Below the pieces are notes generated by a model. The model was not told the DNA's origin and did not search any database. It worked only from the letters and a program-made list of their open reading frames with translations. Below, piece by piece: positions 1 through 6,565 of a stretch of DNA of 12,459 nt (the stretch's first letter is position 1; every line of letters begins with the position of its first letter). The position numbers and the translations under genes were made by a program. This stretch comes from CAZXVU01 sp964644465 (GTDB taxonomy: Bacteria > Chlamydiota > Chlamydiia > Chlamydiales > SM23-39), in contig CAZXVU010000059.1 of assembly GCA_964644465.1 (NCBI GenBank), positions 1-12,459 of the forward strand. Reading direction: 5' to 3'.

Positions 1-42
1 ATTGAGGAGGGCTAGTTTGAAGGAAATAATCATAAAGATCAA
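1..42 (-). CDS. possible 5' end of a divergent gene (partial)
   Basis: On the minus strand a TTG at 42-40 is followed by 14 open codons running off the window edge, with an in-frame ATG at 33-31. An AAGGAG motif (complement of 52-57) lies 9 nt upstream of the TTG. The predicted residues are hydrophobic with one lysine, as at the start of a signal peptide or membrane segment. The stretch is too short to identify a product and could be chance. Confidence 0.22.
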   Translation of the reverse strand, partial: MIFMIISFKLALLN

Positions 43-55
43 GGCTTGGGTCTCC

Positions 56-84
56 TTGAAACCTTCCCCTAAAAAAGCTATAAT
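56..84 (+). promoter_or_regulatory. sigma70-type promoter of the Inc-like gene
   Basis: TTGAAA (56-61) and TATAAT (79-84) are separated by exactly 17 bp, close to the sigma70/sigma66 consensus. Transcription would be expected to start near 90-92, immediately before the ATG at 94, so the mRNA would have almost no leader. The -35 box overlaps the Shine-Dalgarno-like site of the possible divergent gene. Confidence 0.55.
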
Positions 85-93
85 CGTTCTCCT

Positions 94-906
94 ATGAACG
101 CCTTTTGCCCTTTAAAACCCTCATTTTATTATGAGAGCTATTTGCCCGATGATGGGCAGCAGAGTCTTGAATATCTCGCCGATTTCCAGGCAAAACGATC
201 CCCGCTCCGTAGGCAGCATATTCAATATTGGGAGCAAAGCTATAATACGTCGGGAAAAAGATGTTCTTCGGATGCTTGCGCCTGCTGCGCTTCGACAGTT
301 CCCATCGGAATAGGAGCCACTACTTTTTTCTGCCCATGCACTTCAACCCCCTACCAAATCCTCATTTGCGCAACTGCTGCGGCTTTCGGGATGATCGCAA
401 ATTTCTTTGGCTGGTGCTGCGCCAGGACCCAAGGCAAAAAGCGGGCGGACATGGAAGCAATCCTTGTACCTATCCGTGAAGAATATCGGGAGATCGCAAA
501 CTACCTTCTCAGAAGCTATGCTCTGGTCACGCCCGTTGGAGTCAATGCTTACGTCGATCACGGTAATCCTGGTGAGGCAGAGAGAATCCGCCAGCTAGCG
601 AATGGGATCCTGGAAAGAAAAGATCTCATCGCTAAATCTCTCAAAAAACTTTCATTTCCAAAATATGAAGTGGAAGATGTGCTTAAACCACTGGTGCGAG
701 CCGCTTCACATATTCAGAGTAACACTCCACTCAGAGACGAACTCCTTCAGAACCATGTTATAACGATCATCGGCTCCCGCAAAGAGATCCTTTTTTCAAA
801 TACACTCAATGATTTGGGACATAAATTTCAGTGGCTTGAAAAAAGAGTTTCAAAAATGGAAGAGGAACCCCCTGAGAGATTCAAAGAAATGGCCGAAATC
901 GTTTAA
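94..906 (+). CDS. Inc-like cysteine-rich membrane protein
   Basis: This is a 270-aa protein I do not recognise by sequence. Two hydrophobic stretches, about residues 66-80 and 87-109, are separated by only a few residues, giving the bilobed hydrophobic hairpin that marks chlamydial inclusion-membrane (Inc) proteins. The region around the hairpin is rich in cysteine (C57, C62, C64, C65, C80, C82, C92, C108, C109). The C-terminal 160 residues are charged and helical-looking, as expected for a domain facing the host cytosol. There is no signal peptide, which fits type III secretion. The start has no Shine-Dalgarno site but sits about 10 nt after a good -10 box. The next gene begins 5 nt after its stop, so the two are probably cotranscribed. 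The Inc role is inferred from topology only. Confidence 0.6.
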   Translation: MNAFCPLKPSFYYESYLPDDGQQSLEYLADFQAKRSPLRRQHIQYWEQSYNTSGKRCSSDACACCASTVPIGIGATTFFCPCTSTPYQILICATAAAFGMIANFFGWCCARTQGKKRADMEAILVPIREEYREIANYLLRSYALVTPVGVNAYVDHGNPGEAERIRQLANGILERKDLIAKSLKKLSFPKYEVEDVLKPLVRAASHIQSNTPLRDELLQNHVITIIGSRKEILFSNTLNDLGHKFQWLEKRVSKMEEEPPERFKEMAEIV

Positions 907-911
907 GTTTT

Positions 912-1481
912 ATGAATAAAGAATTTGAAAATCAAACTTTTAAGAAACAAGATTTCAAGGGCGCGGATCTTAAGCACCGTCTTTTTTCCCATTGTATTTT
1001 TGAAAGCTGCGATTTTACTCAAGCCGATTTGACCTCTTCAAAACTCTTCGAATGTAAATGGATTCATTGCAATTTGAGCCTCGTTAAACTAGATGGGTGC
1101 CGGCTCCAGAATTTGGAAATCGAAGAATCGAAATGCGTCGGCCTCGATTTTTGGAAGTGCGACCGTTTACTGATCGCTTTGAAGTTTAAAAATTCTCTGA
1201 TTTGCACATCGAATTTTTCGGATCTCGATCTAAGAGAAACTTCATTTTATAAGTGTCTAATCAGGAACACCTATTTTACAAATTCCAATCTCCAAGGCGC
1301 CGATTTTAGAGAGGCCGATCTCAGAGGGACCTCTTTCCATAATAGCGATTTGAGCAAGGCCAATTTCGTGGGGGCTGTCAACTATTCAATCCATCCGCTT
1401 TCAAACAAGTTATCGAAAGCGAAATTCTCGAAATTAGAGGCCCTTGCCTTGCTGGACCATCTGGGAATCATTCTTGAATAA
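912..1481 (+). CDS. pentapeptide repeat protein, McbG/Qnr-like
   Basis: The 189-aa product is built almost wholly of pentapeptide repeats (A(D/N)LXX and variants such as CDFTQADL, NLQGADFREADLRG) from about residue 5 to 155, which should fold as a right-handed quadrilateral beta-helix. The last 30 residues (NYSIHP..NKLSKAKFS..EALALLDHLGI) resemble the C-terminal dimerisation tail of McbG and Qnr proteins, and total length is close to McbG (about 187 aa). McbG and Qnr protect DNA gyrase from microcin B17 or quinolones by mimicking DNA. A gyrase-protecting role here is an inference; many members of this repeat class have unknown roles. The start lies 5 nt after the upstream stop without its own clear SD, suggesting translational coupling. 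The 3' end overlaps the convergent HAD gene by 14 bp. Confidence 0.85.
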   Translation: MNKEFENQTFKKQDFKGADLKHRLFSHCIFESCDFTQADLTSSKLFECKWIHCNLSLVKLDGCRLQNLEIEESKCVGLDFWKCDRLLIALKFKNSLICTSNFSDLDLRETSFYKCLIRNTYFTNSNLQGADFREADLRGTSFHNSDLSKANFVGAVNYSIHPLSNKLSKAKFSKLEALALLDHLGIILE

Positions 1482-2169
1482 GTCCCTTTTTTAAGAACTT
1501 GCAGGCCTCTGGATGGTTGAAGACTTTGTAGAGGAGCGTCGACACGGAATCGGGAACATACTTTTTCTTGTGATGATCGAGGTATCCATATCTCAAACCG
1601 GTGAACTCAATCTCTAAAGCTTTTACTGCATTCTCCAAATGGACGATATTGTCATCGACCATGACGATTTTAGAACATTGATGGACATCGACATACGATC
1701 GGATCGCTTGTCCTTTATTGAATCCACTGCAAAAAAAGACTCCATTCGAAAATGCAACAGGTTTTTCTAAAATATAATCTTTCTCGCTATGGCAAAACTC
1801 GATTCCCAGATGAGCCAATTGACCTTGGGTCACTCTTCTCAATTCTACAGAGCGCGCTGTAATTGCAAACACAGGGCAGCCATGTTCCCGCAAGGTTTGG
1901 ACGACTTTGAGTGTTTGGGGTTCGACAAACCGGATCTCGCTGACAGTCTGGATGGCTTTCCAAATATCGCTGGCACGATTGAACGCATCCTCTTCAGGCA
2001 CACCTTCTGCGAGAAAATGCCTGAACAAGAAATTTTCCCAGTGCTCGCTCCCGAAATCCTGCTTGGGCATGAGCAACGTATTATCGATATCAAAGAAAAA
2101 ATGGGTATTTGGATCGAGATGTTTTAAAATTTCTTGGATGGAAGTGATTTCAATGATTTTTTTGTGCAT
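1468..2169 (-). CDS. DUF2608-type HAD-superfamily protein
   Basis: This 233-aa protein carries all four HAD motifs, numbering from the ATG at 2169: motif I FDIDNTLL with D27 and D29, motif II ITAR with T104, motif III NKG with K152, and motif IV VDDN with D172/D173. Sequence style matches the DUF2608 family, found mainly in Legionella, Coxiella and chlamydiae; its substrates are not established. The two motif I aspartates suggest a phosphohydrolase. No signal peptide is seen, so it is probably cytoplasmic. A TTG at 2181 would add four residues but has no ribosome site; the ATG at 2169 is preceded by a GGAAAAAGA stretch and is preferred. The 3' end overlaps the convergent pentapeptide gene. 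Confidence 0.82.
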   Translation of the reverse strand: MHKKIIEITSIQEILKHLDPNTHFFFDIDNTLLMPKQDFGSEHWENFLFRHFLAEGVPEEDAFNRASDIWKAIQTVSEIRFVEPQTLKVVQTLREHGCPVFAITARSVELRRVTQGQLAHLGIEFCHSEKDYILEKPVAFSNGVFFCSGFNKGQAIRSYVDVHQCSKIVMVDDNIVHLENAVKALEIEFTGLRYGYLDHHKKKYVPDSVSTLLYKVFNHPEACKFLKKGLIQE

Positions 2170-2284
2170 TTCTTTTTCCAAATCGATATCTATATATCAG
2201 TGGCTAAGGGTCTTTTCAAGTTTTTAATGGTGTCGCGAAAAGGATTCGCCACAAGTCGGTCGATGTAGCTATGATGGTCAGGAA

Positions 2285-2310
2285 ACGGGGATTCAGGCAT
2301 AAATCCCCGT
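2285..2310 (-). terminator. hairpin downstream of the flavoprotein gene
   Basis: ACGGGGATT (2285-2293) and AATCCCCGT (2302-2310) form a perfect 9-bp stem with an 8-nt loop, 33 bp past the stop of the minus-strand flavoprotein gene. On that strand the stem is followed by only a short T run (TTTCC), so it is a weak intrinsic terminator or an mRNA 3'-end stabiliser. It separates the flavoprotein gene from the HAD gene downstream. Confidence 0.5.
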
Positions 2311-2342
2311 ATTCGATCTTTAAGAGAAAAAGTCAAGCACGC

Positions 2343-3536
2343 CTATTGGCACTCATCGAAACATTTGCCGTAGAAGAAAACGGCATTCCGATCTAGAAGG
2401 CGCTTGAATTCTTGTTTATCGAGCTGAGCTAACTCCTCCGCGGGAAGTTTATCTGCATTTTGCAGGAATGTCCCTCCCATAACTCCATAAGAAACAGTAC
2501 CCTGAGGATTTTGGGAAGAAAGGAAAAAGGTCCTTGGGAATAGGTAGACATATTCCTCTTTTCCATCCTGCAATACTTTCGTATAGATCATATAATCCAT
2601 GTGCCCCTTTCCGGCCTCTTCGCCAAGCATGATCAAATGGCCCCGGACAGGGATCATTTTCAAATCGTTAGCTAGATCGCCACCGCCAAGGCCCGTACAG
2701 TTAAAGATCACCTCTTCTTCAACGTCATTGAAGCTCTCAATTTTTTTCATCTCGAGAGGAATTCCCAGCCTGTTTGTTTCTTTATGCAAATCTTGCATGA
2801 GGCTTGTTACATCGAAAAAATAGGTCTTGAATTTTGCAAAATTGCGATGCACGACGCCATTGCCAAAGTCGATATCGACAACTTCTTTCGGAGGAATGTT
2901 CCCCTGTTCTTCCAATTCTTCCACTCCAGCATGAGTATCTTCGCTGCAATATACGGGAAGAAATCGGACGGATGAAGATGAGAGATAGGGATGCTCTCCT
3001 TTTTCAACCATTTGATAGGAACGGAATGTTGAAAAATTGACCTTATTGACTGTGGCCTCTTCTTCTGGAGAAATTTTTACGGAAACAAGGGCGAAATAGC
3101 CCGCAGCATTCCATGAAGGAATGTCATAGAGCTCTTTTGTGGTAATCTTTGAGACATGATAGCCTTTGCGGGTCAGTTCGATTGCAGAGCAAAGGCCCAT
3201 GCAACCCGAACCAACAACTCTAATTGCCGGTGCAGAAGAGGGAGAGGGGTATCTTTGTTGAAAAAGTTCAATGGCTCTTTCTACGGAACCCATAAACGTC
3301 GTCCAGCCGCAGCCTCCATGGCCATAGCAATGAACAACAAATTTATTTTCAATATCTTGCGTTGAGATATTAAACGTCCCTTCCCGCATGGGGCGGACAC
3401 ATGCAATTTCTGCCGCGACCGACTCTTGAGTCAATCTCGGTGGAATTAACAGCTCAACTTGGTTTTGAGATCCAATAAGCGTAGCAGCTGAACAAACAGC
3501 GATCATCCATTTCATCATATTCGTTGTAAACTCCAT
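2343..3536 (-). CDS. DAO-family FAD oxidoreductase, circularly permuted
   Basis: The 397-aa product belongs to the D-amino-acid oxidase (DAO) flavoprotein family, but its parts are in an unusual order. The Rossmann FAD motif VVGSGCMGL with GxGxxG at G109-G114 is internal. The core follows in normal order: YFFDVTSLMQDL at 239-250, VIFNCTGLGGGDL at 276-288 and an IPVRGHLIML segment at 295-304. The conserved C-terminal DAO block, RPMREG at 48-53 and HCYGHGGCGWT at 69-79, lies before the Rossmann motif. Residues 7-25 (Met, Met, Lys, then hydrophobic) look like a signal peptide or anchor, and translation may begin at M7 or M8 (3518 or 3515) rather than at the ATG used here; no ATG has a well-spaced SD. 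By family knowledge it would oxidise an amine or D-amino acid using FAD; the substrate is unknown. It lies 46 bp after the fucosyltransferase gene in the same direction. Confidence 0.82.
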   Translation of the reverse strand: MEFTTNMMKWMIAVCSAATLIGSQNQVELLIPPRLTQESVAAEIACVRPMREGTFNISTQDIENKFVVHCYGHGGCGWTTFMGSVERAIELFQQRYPSPSSAPAIRVVGSGCMGLCSAIELTRKGYHVSKITTKELYDIPSWNAAGYFALVSVKISPEEEATVNKVNFSTFRSYQMVEKGEHPYLSSSSVRFLPVYCSEDTHAGVEELEEQGNIPPKEVVDIDFGNGVVHRNFAKFKTYFFDVTSLMQDLHKETNRLGIPLEMKKIESFNDVEEEVIFNCTGLGGGDLANDLKMIPVRGHLIMLGEEAGKGHMDYMIYTKVLQDGKEEYVYLFPRTFFLSSQNPQGTVSYGVMGGTFLQNADKLPAEELAQLDKQEFKRLLDRNAVFFYGKCFDECQ

Positions 3537-3582
3537 TAAAAAAAGATGGGTCCGTCAGACTAAGAAATGAAAAATTTATTGT

Positions 3583-4584
3583 CTAGATTTTTTCATGTTC
3601 TAGAGATGCGATATGCTCTTGCACCAGTTCGAGAAAAGCATCGACTGAAAAAAGGCGAGCTTTGGGACTCGACAAGTACTTACGAATGGCTTTTAGATAG
3701 CCCTCGTATTTTTTTTGATCCATATTTTTGATGAATGTGTAAAGTTCCTCATGGGAACGGAATTTTCTCCGGTCGATATAGCACTCTTTAGGGATGTAAT
3801 CGGAAATGTTATTAGCTCCCCAATAGATGGGTACGCACCCGCTCACAAAACAGTCAAAGATCTTTTCTGTGATGTAGCCGAATTGATCTTTCATATTTTC
3901 ATAGCAGATAGAAAATTTGTAATTTTCGAGAACTTCCCATTTGTTATGGACAACTCCTTTCCAACTCGAAAATCCCTTCCAGCCAGGGCCAAATAGGTCA
4001 AAATCATCTCCATGCATCTGAGAGAAAAAAGAGATGGCTCTTATCCTTTCTGAGTAAAGTTCCTTAGGATGCTTTGAACTTTTATTGGCTGCGATCAACA
4101 CACACAACTTCTTCATCTCAAATGTTGGGAGATCCTCTTTCATTTTGAGTTCCGGCTGAGGATAATGAAATTTGAAGTACTCCTTGTTGTCGATCAGATC
4201 GTCGAACATGACAAAAATCTTCCCAAAAGAAAGCGCTAATGAAGGGTCGTATGCAGAGGGAAGAAATACCGGGGGTTCGAACAGAAAAATCCAACATTTT
4301 TCCTTAGGGTAGGATTTGAGATTCGCCAATAATTTTGAATTGATATTTGTAATGGAGATGATTGCATAGACGTCTTTCAGATTTTTCGCATCATTGGTGA
4401 ATTTTACCTTATAGCCAGCCTCTTCCAGCATTTCTCGAAGAGTGACCCACTTTTTTGCAAAGATGGAAGACTTTGCATTATAAAAAGTCACTTCAGGATT
4501 TGATCCAGGATAAGGAACAAAGTAGATCGTTTTTGCAGATAGAATCTGAATGAACGTAAAAAATATGAGAAAGAAACGAATCAT
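3583..4584 (-). CDS. GT10 alpha-1,3-fucosyltransferase-like protein with signal sequence
   Basis: This 333-aa protein has the C-terminal signature of glycosyltransferase family 10: YKFSICYEN (222-230), GYITEKIFDCFVSGCVP (236-252) and YWGANNISDYIP (254-265), which in fucosyltransferases forms the GDP-fucose site. A hydrophobic N-terminus, MIRFFLIFFTFIQILSA, reads as a signal peptide or signal anchor. Bacterial GT10 enzymes such as those of Helicobacter are usually cytoplasmic or peripheral, so an export signal is odd. A TTG at 4620 would extend the protein by 12 residues, but the ATG at 4584 begins exactly where a signal peptide should. It is 60 bp after the SET gene and 46 bp before the flavoprotein gene, all in the same direction. 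Fucose as donor sugar is inferred from the family; the acceptor is unknown. Confidence 0.85.
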   Translation of the reverse strand: MIRFFLIFFTFIQILSAKTIYFVPYPGSNPEVTFYNAKSSIFAKKWVTLREMLEEAGYKVKFTNDAKNLKDVYAIISITNINSKLLANLKSYPKEKCWIFLFEPPVFLPSAYDPSLALSFGKIFVMFDDLIDNKEYFKFHYPQPELKMKEDLPTFEMKKLCVLIAANKSSKHPKELYSERIRAISFFSQMHGDDFDLFGPGWKGFSSWKGVVHNKWEVLENYKFSICYENMKDQFGYITEKIFDCFVSGCVPIYWGANNISDYIPKECYIDRRKFRSHEELYTFIKNMDQKKYEGYLKAIRKYLSSPKARLFSVDAFLELVQEHIASLEHEKI

Positions 4585-4644
4585 GATCTGTGAAATAAAA
4601 AATAGCAAAATACTACCCAACAGGAGAAATCTTGGATAGATATT

Positions 4645-5259
4645 TTAATACATATCGGCAGGACGCTTGCGGATATACCAGTAGCTAGGGCCATATTCAT
4701 AGAAAAGCTGTTCCCCTTTCCTGATTTCCTGTATGGCCACTAAAATAAGATGAAAAAAACCATGAAGAAAGACATGGACCGGTTTTAAATTCGGCCGATT
4801 GCTGTGATTGATGAAACGGGTTAGATTCCCACTCGTTGCATCTGTGACGAAATTCCGACCGATATAATCGGGAACTGGATACTCGTAGCAATAATTATTG
4901 ATCGGTTCGAAATATCTCCGATTATTTTCCCTCACAATGCCAGTATATTCACCCGCATATTGGCCTACCGCAATTTTCTCCTCTGCAAAAAGGCCATACC
5001 CAATCCGCCTGTTGATCCATCTGATGGATACTTTTGGGAGGGTTCCAGTTTCAATTTCCTCATGAAATTTGCGTCCCATTTCCAAAGCATCATTGGAGAT
5101 CTCTTGATTTTTCCATTTCTCCATTCCCCGCGAGAGGATTTCGTCTCTCTTCTCTTCTGTTTCAAAGGCAATTTGAGAGAGATATTTGAAACGGAGGCGT
5201 TTTTCCAATTCTGGAATCGAATAAAAGGCCCGATCTGGATAAAACAAAATCTTTTTCAT
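4645..5259 (-). CDS. SET-domain protein, chlamydial NUE-like methyltransferase
   Basis: The 204-aa product contains a compact SET domain, numbering from the ATG at 5259: GYGLF (87-91), GEYTG (103-107), the knot motif RFINHSNRPN (148-157) and YEYGPSYW (187-194). No post-SET cysteine cluster is present. It resembles Chlamydia trachomatis NUE (CT737) along its length, including the WIN segment before GYG, the Y(E/R)YPVP segment and the Y(G)P.YW..RK ending. NUE is a type III secreted effector that enters host nuclei and methylates histones. Its small size and lack of a signal peptide fit that role here, but effector function is inferred. A GTG at 5286 would add nine residues; neither start has a clear SD. 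It heads the minus-strand run with the fucosyltransferase and flavoprotein genes. Confidence 0.87.
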   Translation of the reverse strand: MKKILFYPDRAFYSIPELEKRLRFKYLSQIAFETEEKRDEILSRGMEKWKNQEISNDALEMGRKFHEEIETGTLPKVSIRWINRRIGYGLFAEEKIAVGQYAGEYTGIVRENNRRYFEPINNYCYEYPVPDYIGRNFVTDATSGNLTRFINHSNRPNLKPVHVFLHGFFHLILVAIQEIRKGEQLFYEYGPSYWYIRKRPADMY

Positions 5260-5345
5260 GATTTGTTTTACAGATCGCAAATTCACTTATTATTGGATAG
5301 GAATTTAAGAGTAAGGCGAGAGTTTTTATGTCGAGCGACAGGGTT

Positions 5346-5377
5346 AATGATATGAAGGATATAATGATATGAAGGAT
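5346..5377 (+). repeat. tandem pair of AATGATATGAAGGAT
   Basis: Two identical 15-bp copies (5346-5360 and 5363-5377) are separated by 2 bp, giving a 17-bp period. They are the reverse complement of the copies flanking the N gap, so the region can form long hairpins. Confidence 0.9.
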
Positions 5378-5472
5378 AAAAAATTTTGGAATCTCTAAAA
5401 TGGGATCTGTTCAAAACAGGACTACAGAATGCTCGCAGTTAACTCAAAATGGGGCAATTTACTTCTTTATTC

Positions 5473-5487
5473 ATCCTTCATATCATT
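5473..5487 (-). repeat. inverted copy of the 15-bp repeat, left gap edge
   Basis: ATCCTTCATATCATT matches the reverse complement of the 5346-5377 copies in all 15 positions and ends at the last base before the N run. Confidence 0.9.
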
Positions 5488-5587
5488 NNNNNNNNNNNNN
5501 NNNNNNNNNNNNNNNNNNNNNNNNNNNNNNNNNNNNNNNNNNNNNNNNNNNNNNNNNNNNNNNNNNNNNNNNNNNNNNNNNNNNNNN
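5488..5587. other. assembly gap of 100 N
   Basis: Exactly 100 consecutive N, the conventional placeholder for a gap of unknown size. The same 15-bp sequence sits on both edges, so the break is probably caused by repeated sequence. Confidence 0.98.
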
Positions 5588-5602
5588 ATCCTTCATATCA
5601 TT
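5588..5602 (-). repeat. inverted copy of the 15-bp repeat, right gap edge
   Basis: ATCCTTCATATCATT starts at the first base after the N run and is identical and co-oriented with the copy at 5473-5487. Confidence 0.9.
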
Positions 5603-5626
5603 GATTTGGCTGTTCGACAGTAGACT

Positions 5627-6565
5627 TTAACTATTCAGAAATGCGTGAACCAAAGGAATGGTCACAAAACTTAAGGCTGTATCGAAAGAAATGGCAATCG
5701 CCAGAAGCTCGACGTCCAAATTGAAACGGTCGACCACCGCCAGGCTGATCAGCTGGCTCGGCATGGCGGCTTCGAGGATCGACGCCTGATAATAGGGAGC
5801 AGAGACCCCAAGCCAATGGACCCCCATGAAGGTAAGGAAAGGGGTCAAAAAGAGTTTAATGAGGAACACGGGCAGCAAAATATGGAGACGGACCAAGGCC
5901 AGCTTTAAAATAGGATACTTGAGAGCCATTCCTAAAGAGAGGATCATTAAGCCTGAGACCGCATTGGCTAAAAGGGTAGTAGCGCTCATCACAAAATCAG
6001 GCACGTGTACTTTGGCCAAATTGAGAAAAAGGGCGATAAAAGTCGACCATAGAAGAGGCATTTTAAGAACATCGATCATCGATTTCTTGAAAGAGAACTT
6101 TTGTTCCTCGTTTCCATATAGAGACGCTAGAGCAGAGCCTACGATGAGATTGAGAGGCGTGATGGTGATTTCAAACAAGACAGCGACTTTCAATACTTCG
6201 ATGAGATTGTGTGGAAATAGCCCTTGCAGAACTGCGATCCCGAAATAGGTGACATTGCTGAAGCCGCAGGCGATGATCAAAGCTCCTTTTGACCTACCTT
6301 GGATCGAGAAAAACGCATAAATCAAAGCCCCTACTGCAATGGATACAGCGACACCGCCAACTGCAACCAATGGGAGCTGCCAAAACTCATAGCCGATCTT
6401 GGCTGTATAGATCACTTTGAAATTCAGGGCAGGTAAAAAGACGCCAAGAACGAGCATGTTGAGATATTTTCTCAATGTATCGACATGCATCGCAGGAAAC
6501 AGATAGATCAGCGCGCTTCCCAAAACGACAATACATGCAAGCGCAATGAAAACTGTGGTGATCAT
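5627..6565 (-). CDS. AEC-family (auxin efflux carrier-like) transporter
   Basis: This 312-aa protein is almost entirely hydrophobic, with about ten membrane-spanning segments in two halves separated by a short polar loop near residues 150-165 (YGNEEQKFSFKKS). Features typical of bacterial AEC permeases (PF03547) are visible: GFSNVTYFGIAVL (101-113) in the first half and the EAAMPSQLISLAVVDRF stretch near the C-terminus. Known bacterial members move small organic acids such as malate; the substrate here cannot be told from sequence. Its ATG overlaps the stop codon of the PAP2-like lipoprotein gene (ATGA), so the two are translationally coupled. The gene ends just before the repeat/gap region, with no clear terminator visible on the sequenced side. 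Confidence 0.88.
   Translation of the reverse strand: MITTVFIALACIVVLGSALIYLFPAMHVDTLRKYLNMLVLGVFLPALNFKVIYTAKIGYEFWQLPLVAVGGVAVSIAVGALIYAFFSIQGRSKGALIIACGFSNVTYFGIAVLQGLFPHNLIEVLKVAVLFEITITPLNLIVGSALASLYGNEEQKFSFKKSMIDVLKMPLLWSTFIALFLNLAKVHVPDFVMSATTLLANAVSGLMILSLGMALKYPILKLALVRLHILLPVFLIKLFLTPFLTFMGVHWLGVSAPYYQASILEAAMPSQLISLAVVDRFNLDVELLAIAISFDTALSFVTIPLVHAFLNS

Larger units (their letters stand above)
5287..5626. other. gene-free region with repeats and assembly gap
   Basis: No convincing coding sequence lies between the SET gene start and the AEC transporter stop. The region should hold the promoter of the SET-led series, but no clear -35/-10 pair was seen. It contains four copies of a 15-bp repeat, two short inverted repeats (CTGTT-CAA-AACAG at 5407-5419 and CTGT-TCG-ACAG at 5610-5620) and 100 N. 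Its content cannot be judged fully because of the gap. Confidence 0.7.

Noticed and set aside
1789..2127. 112-aa plus-strand frame opposite the HAD gene
   Set aside because: The opposite strand has all four HAD motifs; this frame is a shadow.
4960..5355. 131-aa plus-strand frame opposite the SET gene
   Set aside because: It is antisense to a well-supported SET domain and runs into the repeat region; it shows no motif of its own.
5346..5602. 15-bp repeats as a CRISPR array
   Set aside because: The copies are too short, occur in opposite orientations and have irregular spacing, with no cas genes in the window.
5400..5630. Plus-strand reading frames crossing the N run
   Set aside because: They are open only because N codons carry no stops; the visible parts show no protein-like features and no ribosome site.
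5826..6248. 140-aa plus-strand frame inside the transporter gene
   Set aside because: It is antisense to a clear AEC family protein, has basic low-information composition and no ribosome site.
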